Positions 24,972 through 33,476 are shown, counted from the stretch's first letter. The stretch: DNA of 34,644 nucleotides from Clostridia bacterium (GCA_022361035.1 JAKSBP010000191.1:1-34644), one strand, 5' to 3'. The notes: generated by a model from the sequence alone, not told the origin. Numbers and translations: made by a program.

Positions 24972-25513
24972 CAAAACTAAAAGAGATATTGAAAAATAGA
25001 AAGGGGAATGGTGCTATTTATGCCTGTATCATAGTTTTAGTACTTATGTTGCTATTTACGGTTATATCTGAGTATTTGAGGCTTCACATGATAGCAAAGG
25101 GAGTTAGGGATGCACTACAGTCTTCTATTATTTCAGTAGCCACGGAAAACTATGATGACCTCTACAATGGGCTTCGTGAGGGCTATTCGGGGGCATACGA
25201 GCTATCATCAAATGGCAGATGGGAAAGCAATATTGACACGGGAAGTATCTATTATCATCTTGATAGTACTTTAGGGCTTAGAAATAACGGAAGGTATCAT
25301 ATAAAAATATCAGGTGGCGACATTGAATTTAAACTGTCACGTTTAGATATAGAAATAATCAATAGTCCCTTAGCCCCTAACACACATGGGAGCAGGAAAT
25401 TTTTAGCTAAAGGGAAGATACTATTAGAAGTACCGTTAGGCTTTGGATGGGGTATGCTACCGCCAATGAAAATTAATTTAGGCGTAATGGCAGGGTATAC
25501 ACCAAAATTTTGA
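24968..25513 (+). CDS. TadE/TadG-like pseudopilin
   Basis: This 181-residue protein has an N-terminal basic leader (TKLKEILKNRKG), then NGAIYACIIVLVLMLLFTVIS and a soluble domain with MIAKGVRDALQSSIISVATENYDD. The leader fits a prepilin site, but position +5 is Tyr rather than Asp/Glu, so it may be processed poorly or by another route. Tad loci usually end with such minor pilin-like proteins. GTG 24968 overlaps the previous stop. Confidence 0.75.
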   Translation: MTKLKEILKNRKGNGAIYACIIVLVLMLLFTVISEYLRLHMIAKGVRDALQSSIISVATENYDDLYNGLREGYSGAYELSSNGRWESNIDTGSIYYHLDSTLGLRNNGRYHIKISGGDIEFKLSRLDIEIINSPLAPNTHGSRKFLAKGKILLEVPLGFGWGMLPPMKINLGVMAGYTPKF

Positions 25514-25617
25514 TATAATATATTTGCGGGAAAAACTTGACAAAATGAGCAAAATATGTTTAGTTTTTAACAAGAGGATAAATCACTCACTTTTTAAAAC
25601 CAAGGAGGTATATGAGA

Positions 25618-26214
25618 ATGAGAAGACAAAAAATTAAGAAGAATATAATAATATTAGTATTAATTGTGGCTTGCATAGGAGTAGGAGCGATGATTATAGA
25701 TAGCTTAAAAAGTAGTAAAGAAGCTTTAGATATTGTAGGTGAAGCCGAATCTCAAAAAGAAGATCAAATTACAGATAAAGAGACACACATAGAAGAGAAG
25801 AATGTTGAAGAACCGGAGACAGAGCCAAAAGAAGAATTAATTAAAAATGCTAAAAAAGATGTCAAAGGAGATGATACAACTGAATCACAAGAGATAAAGG
25901 AAGCTATGCAACATCAAATAACTGAATCGACTGATGAACAGTCAATAAACCAACAAGAACCTAGTGAAATAAAGAAAGAAGATACTAAGCAAGAGCAAGC
26001 TAATATTCAACCAGAAGAACCAAAGAAAGAACCAGTTAAAGAGAAACCAAAAACTGATTCAAAGCCTGAGTCATCTAATAATGATAATTTAGTTCCTGAT
26101 TCTGAAAATCCATTTAAGCAGCTTCCTACACCAGAGCTTGAAAGTGGCTTAAATGGTGAAACAAATCTAGAAGATATAACAGACCATGTACCGGGAACAG
26201 GAGATAAATTTTAG
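25618..26214 (+). CDS. Membrane-anchored Glu/Lys/Pro-rich protein
   Basis: This 198-residue protein has one N-terminal membrane helix (NIIILVLIVACIGVGAMII), then about 165 residues of low-complexity acidic/basic sequence (EEPETEPKEE, QPEEPKKEPVKEKPKT) and a short C-terminal block (NPFKQLPTPELESG to DHVPGTGDKF). It is likely an extended spacer through the wall, perhaps tethering the machine. ATG 25618 is nine bases from AAGGAGG; ATG 25612 is too close. No family is recognised. Confidence 0.7.
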   Translation: MRRQKIKKNIIILVLIVACIGVGAMIIDSLKSSKEALDIVGEAESQKEDQITDKETHIEEKNVEEPETEPKEELIKNAKKDVKGDDTTESQEIKEAMQHQITESTDEQSINQQEPSEIKKEDTKQEQANIQPEEPKKEPVKEKPKTDSKPESSNNDNLVPDSENPFKQLPTPELESGLNGETNLEDITDHVPGTGDKF

Positions 26215-26245
26215 TAACAAATTAAATAAAGTATGTATCATGTAT

Positions 26246-26278
26246 AAGGTAGTTTTCTTAATGAAAGCTACCTTTTTT
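26246..26278 (+). terminator. Strong terminator within the transfer cluster
   Basis: A 12-bp stem (26246-26257 with 26263-26274, one G-T pair, loop TTAAT) is followed by T residues to 26278. It would end the Tad transcript, leaving the genes from 26310 to partial read-through or a separate promoter. Confidence 0.82.
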
Positions 26279-26309
26279 AATGTTTAAATACAAGGAGCGT
26301 GATAAGAAT

Positions 26310-28169
26310 ATGCCTAAAAAATTTATAGTATATATTTTGATTATTATGACCTTGGCAATACCAATGGCAGTATTCGCAGACGATAATGCAGATACGGGTT
26401 CAGGAGATACGAACGATGCTTTGCCCGACAAAGGGTACTATAGAGGAAGCGAATATATGTATAAGGTGTCAGTATTTGTTGGCCTTAGTGATAATGCCGA
26501 TAAGTATAGTTCGTTAAAAGGTAGTTTCAAAATGATAGGTAATAGTCCTATATACATAAAACCGGCTCATTTTACATTACCAAGCAATCTTGTTCGCAGT
26601 TTAGGTGGAAAAGTGGATTACTTGAGCACTTCCACCTTGACTAATAGCCAATTAACAAGAGATATCATTATAGATAACCCGCCACCAATTCCAATCACAA
26701 ATGGAGGAAATATCAATGCTGTTAAATCATACTTTGGGGATACAGAGACTTTGAATGCCTTAATTGATTCTTTTGCAAATCAAAAAAGCACAACAAGAGA
26801 GGGCTTAGTCTCAAATATAAACTTCACCATAGAGGGAGTAACAAAAAGATATCCAGCAGAAGAGATACTACCCATAAAAAAAGATGGAAAATATCAAAAT
26901 AGAGTACCGTGGCTAATCATTTATGAACCTGTTATCATATCCTACCTAAAGGATAGACAAACTATTCTAGCCTTTACAGCCACAGAGTATGCTCTGGCCC
27001 AAAAGCTAGGGTATTTTAATTTTAAATATGGAGCTACAGGACAATACATTGCAGCAATGACCCATTCAGACCTTCCTAATTCAATAGTATTAAAAGAAAG
27101 TTGGTTTGGTTATCCTGTTGTATCAGCTTTGCCCGATGGGGTGCATTGGAGCGAAGATAGGATTATAAATGGCGGTGGTTGGGGTATGAGGATGCTGAAA
27201 GCCAACGGTAATAATACAATCGAAAATGATACTACTTATGATAAAGAATATAGGGTTGACACAGAGGTTATAACTTCTGTAAGGGTATATGCTAAAAACG
27301 GGAGAATAACACCCGATGATAAAGCTTACATAAAGTTTAATGCAAATAAGCAGACTACCACAAAATCTGTAACCATACCAAGTGGTGGTAGTCAACTGGT
27401 ATTTATAAAATGGCAAACACCTTCGACCCCCCAAGATGTAAACATTAAAGTTAGTGTCACAGGTAATAGTTCGGCTAAAATAAATGGAAGAACAAGGAGC
27501 AAAACCATTACAGCCAAGATTGTAGACTTAGAAGAAAAAGTACCGCCACCGCCAAATCCCACAGCAAATGATATTAAACCTAGGGGATATGTAGTACCTA
27601 AGCTGCCTAATAAATCACAAAAAAATTCAGCTACCTGGGGCAAATGGGATTGCTATTGGAAGCCAAACGTGGTGTATGTATCTGACGGTCAAGGGGGAGG
27701 TGATTGGATTGATCAGGGTGATTGGGAATATGAGTATAAAGCTTATAGTCTATCTTTTACAGGTACAATGACAGTAAACCCGGATACAAAAGTACCCACT
27801 GCAATAGCAAAAGAAATGAAATCAGGATATGGAATCAATGTTAAGGTAGCAACGAGTATGAGGCTAGATGCTCCAACTTCTCATGTCACGGGAGTTCAAA
27901 ATGTTTTGACCTATTATCCGGAATTTAATTATCAAGAATATTTGAGATTAATGGAAAAAACTTCAGGATTTGAACTAAAAAACAATGAGTATTCCACATA
28001 TAACAGCAGAGTTCATTTTACACCGCTTTGGTTTCCAGATGGTGAATATAGCGTATATGGACAGGTTATAGATTTATGGACACCTGATGGAATGTTATCT
28101 ATAAATGTAGATGATTCAGTGAATATTCAGGGCAACTTATATCAAGATTGGCATATTGGACCGAAATAA
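26310..28169 (+). CDS. Large secreted protein of the transfer cluster
   Basis: This 619-residue exported protein has a signal peptide (FIVYILIIMTLAIPMAVFA). There is no anchor motif or C-terminal helix, so it is secreted or wall-associated. Sequence features include a beta-rich middle (EYRVDTEVITSVRVYAKNG, TTTKSVTIPSGGSQLVFIKW), a Pro-rich linker (PPPPNPTANDIKPRGY) and a Trp-rich C-terminal domain (WGKWDCYWKPNV, YSVYGQVIDLWTPDG). I do not recognise a named family. Between the pilus genes and VirB4, it may be a pilus-tip or wall-spanning component. ATG 26310 follows AAGGAGCGTGAT; ATG 26280 lies directly after the terminator. Confidence 0.72.
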   Translation: MPKKFIVYILIIMTLAIPMAVFADDNADTGSGDTNDALPDKGYYRGSEYMYKVSVFVGLSDNADKYSSLKGSFKMIGNSPIYIKPAHFTLPSNLVRSLGGKVDYLSTSTLTNSQLTRDIIIDNPPPIPITNGGNINAVKSYFGDTETLNALIDSFANQKSTTREGLVSNINFTIEGVTKRYPAEEILPIKKDGKYQNRVPWLIIYEPVIISYLKDRQTILAFTATEYALAQKLGYFNFKYGATGQYIAAMTHSDLPNSIVLKESWFGYPVVSALPDGVHWSEDRIINGGGWGMRMLKANGNNTIENDTTYDKEYRVDTEVITSVRVYAKNGRITPDDKAYIKFNANKQTTTKSVTIPSGGSQLVFIKWQTPSTPQDVNIKVSVTGNSSAKINGRTRSKTITAKIVDLEEKVPPPPNPTANDIKPRGYVVPKLPNKSQKNSATWGKWDCYWKPNVVYVSDGQGGGDWIDQGDWEYEYKAYSLSFTGTMTVNPDTKVPTAIAKEMKSGYGINVKVATSMRLDAPTSHVTGVQNVLTYYPEFNYQEYLRLMEKTSGFELKNNEYSTYNSRVHFTPLWFPDGEYSVYGQVIDLWTPDGMLSINVDDSVNIQGNLYQDWHIGPK

Positions 28170-28182
28170 GGAGGGCTATATA

Positions 28183-28848
28183 ATGAACCCGATTATACTT
28201 ATTGTAATAATAATAGCATGTTTAGTTTTAAGCGTAACATTAATGATACAAAAAGGTAGCAAGAGAGAGAAAACACAACAGCTTAGTAGAGCACAAATAA
28301 CAGCAAATGAATTTATTAATGTAAAAGATATTAGGGATAAATATCTCTATACCTTAGACGGACAGATCATTATGTATATAAAGATAAATCCCATTAGCAT
28401 AGAACTTTTAAGTCAAAGGGAGAAAGAACAGCTTTCTGAAAGTTTAACAGCAGAGTTATCAAGTGAGAAAGAACCTTTTAAGTTTATAGCTGTATCAAGA
28501 CCAGTAGATATATCTAATGTGACAAATAATTTTATGAGCCTGATTGCTAGTACTAATGATAGGATTAGAAAAGAACTACTGAGAAATGAAATTCTTTCTA
28601 TGAGCGAGTATGCCTTGTCTGGGGAGGTGGTAGAGAGACAATTCTATTTGATGGTTTGGGATAGAGCAGACAATGAGGGGGCTTTATATAAAAGATGTAG
28701 CGTTTTAAAGGAAAAGTTTAATAGTGTGAAGATAGATGTAAAAATTTTGAATGAGCAGGAGATTATAAGGCTTTGTAACCTTATCAACAATCCTGCTTAT
28801 GTGCATCTTGAGGATACGGACTATAAAAGGGTTATAACGAGAATTTGA
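28183..28848 (+). CDS. Membrane-anchored protein resembling the VirB4 N-terminal domain
   Basis: This 221-residue protein has one N-terminal helix (PIILIVIIIACLVLSVTLMI), then a domain (INVKDIRDKYLYTLDGQIIMYIKINPI, REKEQLSESLTAELS, VERQFYLMVWDR) with the order and pattern of the N-terminal region of VirB4/TraC proteins. The ATPase gene follows after 53 bp and lacks that region. I infer a split VirB4 in which this membrane-bound half docks the ATPase. ATG 28183 has AAGGAGGG upstream. Confidence 0.65.
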   Translation: MNPIILIVIIIACLVLSVTLMIQKGSKREKTQQLSRAQITANEFINVKDIRDKYLYTLDGQIIMYIKINPISIELLSQREKEQLSESLTAELSSEKEPFKFIAVSRPVDISNVTNNFMSLIASTNDRIRKELLRNEILSMSEYALSGEVVERQFYLMVWDRADNEGALYKRCSVLKEKFNSVKIDVKILNEQEIIRLCNLINNPAYVHLEDTDYKRVITRI

Positions 28849-28901
28849 ATATATTTTGTAGTGGTTTATGATTTTACTATGCCAAAAAGGAGGAATCTAG
28901 C

Positions 28902-30734
28902 TTGAAGAAACAGGAAATAAAAATTAATAATTCCTTACTAAATGTAATAACCCCTATAGGGCTTGAAATAAAAAGAAATGGCTTGGTCATAGGAGAAAAT
29001 ACAGGTAAAGTCTACGGTATAATCAAATATCCGCAAAAAGTAGATTATGGCTGGCTCAGTAAAATCACCAATATTCCTAGTAGTGTCGTCAGCATAACCT
29101 TTAAACCAATAGACAATGGTAGTTTCATAGAAAGCCTTTCACGAAGTATCATCCATAACAGAAGCACAGCCGAAAGTGCAAGAGACCCTTTAACTCAAAA
29201 AAGGGCAGAAAAAGCAGCCATTGATGGTGAGAAAGTAATGATACAAATAGATCAAGCAGGTGAAACAGTAGGGTTGATGTGTACAAGTATGATGCCTATA
29301 TCAAGGGATGATACGTCATTTGATAAAGTGCGAAGAAAAACTGAAAGTACAAGTGCTATGCTAGGTTGTAAACTTAGAGGGCTAGCCAATTTGCAAAGAG
29401 AGGGCTTTAAGATGCTCTCTCCTTTTTATTCTATGGAAGAAAATATAGAACAAATACTAGGAAGAATAATCCCATTGTCCACCTTTGTAGGTGGCTTTCC
29501 TTTTTCATCAAGTGGCTACAATGACAACGCAGGCTACTATATAGGGAAAGATACAGCAGGTGGGCTTATTATTGTTGATCCTTGGAAACGTGGTGATGAT
29601 AGAACCAATACCAATATGGTTATCATGGGAATTGCAGGAACAGGAAAATCAACAGCAATTAAGCATATAGCTCTATCAGAATATATGACAGGAACTAAAA
29701 TCATATTTTTAGACCCGGAATCCGAATATAAAGAAATGACAAAAAAATTAAATGGAGACTGGATAAATGCAGGTGGGGGAAAGGGTGGGAGAATAAATCC
29801 ATTACAAATACGCCATGTTCCAAAGGATGATGAAACAGAAGAAAATAAGCTCTATAATAACGAAGATGGTAATGGAATGGGTGCTCTAGCACTTTACTTA
29901 AAAAATCTTGAGATATTCTTTTCGTTATATATTCCAAGCCTTACAGATATGCAAAAAGCTATATTGAAAGATTGTTTAATCCAGTTATACAAAGCCTTTA
30001 ATATAGATTGGACAACAGACATTACAAAACTACGTAATGAAGATTTCCCTATAATGAGTGATTTATATGAGTTTATTATGATAAAAGCAAAAGAAATGGA
30101 AGCTAAAAACATACCTGATGACAATAATATCTATCTACAACTATCATTTCTACTAAAGGATATTGCCTATGGTAGTGATTCTTTTCTTTGGAATGGTCAC
30201 AGCACCATTAATACCACCTCAAATTGTATATGCCTTGATACCCACGATTTACAAAATACCAGTGATAGCATTAAGAGGGCACAATATTTTCTATTGCTTA
30301 ACTGGTGTTGGCAGGAAATGAGCAGAGATAGAGAAGAAAAAGTTCTACTTATTGCAGATGAAGCCTACCTTCTTATAGACCCCAATGTACCACAATCTTT
30401 AGTTTTTTTAAGAAATGTAGAAAAGCGGAGCCGAAAATATGAAGCTGCCATAGGAATCATATCCCATAGTGTAGTAGATTTTCTAGACCCAAGCATCAAG
30501 ACCTATGGTCAAGCTCTGTTGGACATACCTTGTATAAAATTCCTCTTTGGTACAGACGGAAAAAATCTCGAAGAAACGAAAGCTTTATATAACCTTACAG
30601 AGGCAGAGACAGAATTGCTTGCTAGTAAAAAAAGGGGCAATGCATTAATGATGATAGGAGCGAAACGATTACAAGTCAAATTCGACATACCTCAGTGGCG
30701 GTTAGATTATTTTGGCAAGGCAGGAGGACGATAA
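28902..30734 (+). CDS. virB4: VirB4-type conjugation ATPase
   Basis: This 610-residue ATPase drives assembly and operation of the type IV secretion channel. Walker A is GIAGTGKST near residue 243, followed by IIFLDPESEYKEM; Walker B is VLLIADEAYLLID near residue 481, followed by the family motif RKYEAAIGIISHSVVDFL. The N-terminal 200 residues hold a reduced VirB4 N-domain (TVGLMCTSMMPISRDD), and the usual leading segment appears to be on the separate protein at 28183. TTG 28902 has AAGGAGG at good spacing. The downstream ribosome site lies in its last codons. Confidence 0.9.
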   Translation: MKKQEIKINNSLLNVITPIGLEIKRNGLVIGENTGKVYGIIKYPQKVDYGWLSKITNIPSSVVSITFKPIDNGSFIESLSRSIIHNRSTAESARDPLTQKRAEKAAIDGEKVMIQIDQAGETVGLMCTSMMPISRDDTSFDKVRRKTESTSAMLGCKLRGLANLQREGFKMLSPFYSMEENIEQILGRIIPLSTFVGGFPFSSSGYNDNAGYYIGKDTAGGLIIVDPWKRGDDRTNTNMVIMGIAGTGKSTAIKHIALSEYMTGTKIIFLDPESEYKEMTKKLNGDWINAGGGKGGRINPLQIRHVPKDDETEENKLYNNEDGNGMGALALYLKNLEIFFSLYIPSLTDMQKAILKDCLIQLYKAFNIDWTTDITKLRNEDFPIMSDLYEFIMIKAKEMEAKNIPDDNNIYLQLSFLLKDIAYGSDSFLWNGHSTINTTSNCICLDTHDLQNTSDSIKRAQYFLLLNWCWQEMSRDREEKVLLIADEAYLLIDPNVPQSLVFLRNVEKRSRKYEAAIGIISHSVVDFLDPSIKTYGQALLDIPCIKFLFGTDGKNLEETKALYNLTEAETELLASKKRGNALMMIGAKRLQVKFDIPQWRLDYFGKAGGR

Positions 30735-30735
30735 G

Positions 30736-31500
30736 ATGGCAGTAGACCCTAAAACAGTCTACGCAATAGCAAAGACAGCAATAAGTGTAGTAACTGACGA
30801 AGAAAATCGAAGAAAATTAGTAATCATTATATTTATCCCTTTGATAGTCGTTTTACTAATATTGTGTATATTAGTCTATATCCTCACAAGCCCCCTATCA
30901 TTTATAGAAAACTTTTTTCTTTCCAATGAAGAAAATATAGCCATGAGAGAGTTTAAAGCGGCCTATGAAGATACGGTAGGGCTTAATATGGGTGAGCTTG
31001 AGCTTATATTTCATGGCGATTATCCAATGCCAGCAAGGGGAGAAATAACCAGTCCCTACGGATATAGAACCCATCCCATAACAGGGGAATATAAAATGCA
31101 CACAGGCATTGATATAGGTACAGCATGGCATAGCGAAATAATATCCATAGCCGATGGACAGGTTGTAAAGATAGGAGTCGATAGAGGCTATGGTCAGTAT
31201 ATAATTATTAAACATGATACAGAAGAAGAAAGCTTTTACTCTGTATATGCCCATCTATCAAAGATATTCATACTGCCAGATGCAGAAGTAAAGCAGGGAG
31301 AAGTAATAGCCCTTGAAGGTGGCGAACCAGAAAAAGACCCATTGCCTGGTATGTCTACAGGACATCACTTGCATTTTGAAATAAGAAAAAGCCTAAGTGC
31401 AAGAAGCCATACCGACCCTGCAAAGTACTTATTTACTGCATCTGATAAAAACGATGAAAAAAGTTTAGATGAAACGGAAAAACAAGAAAATAACGATTAA
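30736..31500 (+). CDS. Membrane-anchored M23 peptidoglycan endopeptidase
   Basis: This 254-residue protein has one membrane helix (about residues 28-50, LVIIIFIPLIVVLLILCIL), a linker, then an M23/LytM domain: ITSPYGYRTHPITGEYKMHTGIDIG (zinc ligands His122 and Asp126), YAHLS (His173) and GHHLHFEIRK (HxH 211/213). All zinc ligands are present, so it should be active. In Gram-positive conjugation such hydrolases open the wall for the channel. ATG 30736 follows AGGAGG, directly after virB4 stops. Confidence 0.9.
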   Translation: MAVDPKTVYAIAKTAISVVTDEENRRKLVIIIFIPLIVVLLILCILVYILTSPLSFIENFFLSNEENIAMREFKAAYEDTVGLNMGELELIFHGDYPMPARGEITSPYGYRTHPITGEYKMHTGIDIGTAWHSEIISIADGQVVKIGVDRGYGQYIIIKHDTEEESFYSVYAHLSKIFILPDAEVKQGEVIALEGGEPEKDPLPGMSTGHHLHFEIRKSLSARSHTDPAKYLFTASDKNDEKSLDETEKQENND

Positions 31501-31524
31501 ATTAAAAGATTGTGACGAGAAAGC

Positions 31525-31875
31525 TTATTGGTCAGTATCATCCCATTCTAAGTGCCCTAAAGCTTTTAAATAGTTCTTGATGATTTCTTCTAAGCAATGA
31601 AGTTCAGTTCCGCTTAATTGTAGTAATGATTTAGAAATATTATCAATATCCACTTGGTTAATAGTACCTGTTAGCAGGTAATCGGTGCTGACTTCCAAAG
31701 CCCTTGCCACTTTTATAATACTTTCAGCACGAAGATTTTTTCGTCCTGTTTCAACAGTGGAGAAAAATTGATGGCTTAAACCAGATTTTTCAGCCGCTTT
31801 TTCCTGCGTATATCTAAGCTGCTTTCTTCTAAGCATTATTCGATGTCCAATCTTAGATGAAATTTCTTCGCTCAT
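31525..31875 (-). CDS. XRE-family transcriptional regulator
   Basis: This 116-residue protein has an N-terminal Cro/CI HTH (IGHRIMLRRKQLRYTQEKAA, KSGLSHQFFSTVETGRKNL, IIKVARALEVSTDYLL) and a helical C-terminal part (LLQLSGTELHCLEEIIKNYLK) that may dimerise. It runs against the transfer cluster and is divergent to the Spo0E-like gene. Start at 31875 is chosen because AAAGGGGG lies eight bases before it; a GTG at 31884 abuts that site. It probably controls the 31876-32000 region, which carries a strong inverted repeat. Confidence 0.85.
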   Translation of the reverse strand: MSEEISSKIGHRIMLRRKQLRYTQEKAAEKSGLSHQFFSTVETGRKNLRAESIIKVARALEVSTDYLLTGTINQVDIDNISKSLLQLSGTELHCLEEIIKNYLKALGHLEWDDTDQ

Positions 31876-31944
31876 AAAAAACACCCCCTTTCATATTTCG
31901 CCTATAAAAGAATTTTATCTACTATAAGCTAAAAAATTAATTGC

Positions 31945-31970
31945 CTTTAGTTGCATTTTTGCAACTAAAG
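31945..31970. promoter_or_regulatory. 10-bp perfect inverted repeat, candidate operator
   Basis: CTTTAGTTGC (31945-31954) and GCAACTAAAG (31961-31970) are perfect complements with a 6-base spacer, between the divergent XRE and Spo0E-like genes. No T run follows on the plus strand, so an XRE operator is more likely than a terminator. Confidence 0.55.
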
Positions 31971-32000
31971 TCATAAAATGGTGTTCAGGAGGTGAGGGCC

Positions 32001-32189
32001 ATGAGTCAATCAGAAATAAAAGGAGAGCAAAATATAGAGAAAATCATTGATAAGTTACGTTCACAACTAAACGAAGCGTATGAAAAAGATGGGCTTACGG
32101 AGGAAGTAGTCAAAATAAGCCAAGAATTAGATAAATATATTGTCTTGGCACAGCGGGAATTAGGCGAAGAAGAAGAAATGGAGGTATAG
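32001..32189 (+). CDS. Spo0E-like small regulatory protein
   Basis: This 62-residue helical protein has the Spo0E family pattern: IEKIIDKLRSQLNEAYEKDG, then VVKISQELDKYIVLAQRE, with the key SQELD motif intact. Spo0E-type proteins remove phosphate from Spo0A and so delay sporulation. ATG 32001 lies eight bases after AGGAGG; an in-frame GTG at 31992 overlaps it. On this element it could hold the host in a vegetative, mating-competent state, which is inference. An acidic tail (GEEEEMEV) follows the motif. Confidence 0.8.
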   Translation: MSQSEIKGEQNIEKIIDKLRSQLNEAYEKDGLTEEVVKISQELDKYIVLAQRELGEEEEMEV

Positions 32190-32191
32190 GT

Positions 32192-32329
32192 GTGAAAAAT
32201 AAGATGCTGATGGAGTTATTTGTTTATATCATAATCGTTATAATAGGTACAATCATGCTATTTACATATCAACCGAAGGTAAAGGAGATTAAAATACCAA
32301 TTAGTACGCAAACTGGGGGTTCAAAATGA
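32192..32329 (+). CDS. 45-residue single-helix membrane protein
   Basis: GTG 32192 follows GGAGG (32180-32184) by seven bases and opens a 45-residue protein: a short charged N-terminus, one membrane helix (LFVYIIIVIIGTIMLFTY), then a polar tail (QPKVKEIKIPISTQTGGSK). Its stop overlaps the start of the next gene by 4 bp (ATGA), which supports real, coupled translation. It is unrecognised; it may anchor or recruit the following TadZ-like protein. Confidence 0.55.
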   Translation: MKNKMLMELFVYIIIVIIGTIMLFTYQPKVKEIKIPISTQTGGSK

Positions 32330-33309
32330 TTTTATACCTATCGAGTAATGAAAATATGGGGTTGTTAGATGACTTAATGGAAGATAAGAAGTTAGTTATA
32401 AAGAAACTATCAGGAGAATTCAATTTAAATAAATTTGTGGTTCACGATATGAGGAATCTAAGTCACTGTACCCAAATAGTAATAGACCTAAAAGCAATAA
32501 CAGATACAGAAGAAGAGCTAATCAACGCAATTACAGCATTTAAAAGTATATATAATGCTAAATTTGTAATTATAGCTGAGGGGCTAAAAGGCGAATTATT
32601 GAAAAATTTAATAAATATTGAAATATATAACTTGATAACGGCAGAAACGATTGAGGAGATAAAAAAAGAAATAGAACAATGTGTAATAGGTGACGGGATG
32701 ACCTATCAAGATTGTTTAAAGTATATGATGGATGTTGAGAACCCAAGTAGGTTTGACTTTAAAGGCAAGAATATCAAAATAGCTGTTGCAGGCGTAATGC
32801 CTAGGATAGGTACAACAACCATTGCAATGAACTTAGCCAGTTATCTTGCCGGAATGGGGGCAAAGGTTGGCTATGTGGAAAGTAATACAAGTGGAAACCT
32901 GAAGCTCATGTCTAAATTTTATGATGAGCTATCAAAAAATAACGGTTTTTATGAGTATAAAGGGATTGGATATTATATAGATGGGCAGCAGATAGGCCCA
33001 GAATATAATTGCCTCATTTATGACATTGGAAAGCTCACAGATAAAAATCTATTTAAAGATAATGATATTAATATACTCTGTGCTGGCTCTAAACCTCATG
33101 AAATCTGGAGCTTATATCAAGTTGCAGATATAATACTAAATATTGAAGTGGATATTGTTTTTTCTTTTGCATCCTATAGGGGAAAAACTAAGGTAGAAAA
33201 ATTGATGGGTGAACTTGAAAAAAACTATTACTATGTAAATTCTTCAACGGATTTCTTCGATGGTAATGTAAACAAAGAGGCTTTTGATAAAATCCTCGCT
33301 AAAATATAA
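32326..33309 (+). CDS. Second CpaE/TadZ-type protein with degenerate Walker A
   Basis: This 327-residue protein has an N-terminal receiver-like domain (ILYLSSNENMGLLDDLMED, FVIIAEGLKGELL) joined to a MinD/ParA-type domain. The P-loop region at about residues 155-165 reads AGVMPRIGTTTIAMN: the Lys residues of a normal deviant Walker A are absent. Atypical Walker motifs are known in TadZ proteins, which act in pilus positioning. YNCLIYDIGKL is the Walker B position. It likely works with, or in place of, the ATPase at 20466 as a localisation factor. It ends the transfer cluster. Confidence 0.75.
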   Translation: MILYLSSNENMGLLDDLMEDKKLVIKKLSGEFNLNKFVVHDMRNLSHCTQIVIDLKAITDTEEELINAITAFKSIYNAKFVIIAEGLKGELLKNLINIEIYNLITAETIEEIKKEIEQCVIGDGMTYQDCLKYMMDVENPSRFDFKGKNIKIAVAGVMPRIGTTTIAMNLASYLAGMGAKVGYVESNTSGNLKLMSKFYDELSKNNGFYEYKGIGYYIDGQQIGPEYNCLIYDIGKLTDKNLFKDNDINILCAGSKPHEIWSLYQVADIILNIEVDIVFSFASYRGKTKVEKLMGELEKNYYYVNSSTDFFDGNVNKEAFDKILAKI

Positions 33310-33362
33310 ATCCTTTCATAGGCTGTTTTTTTACAGTCTAACCAATTCTAGCAGTTCTTGCA

Positions 33363-33389
33363 TTTCTATAGTGGACACACCTATAGAAA
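33363..33389. repeat. 9-bp perfect hairpin after the TadZ-like gene
   Basis: TTTCTATAG (33363-33371) and CTATAGAAA (33381-33389) flank the loop TGGACACAC. AAATTTT follows. It may be a terminator for the transfer cluster or an operator; the sequence does not decide. Confidence 0.45.
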
Positions 33390-33476
33390 AATTTTCAAAT
33401 TTACAAATAAAAATGTTAGAGAGTTTCAAATCTTGGGAAAGAATGGATTAGTAAAATATGTAATAAAATTCATTAG

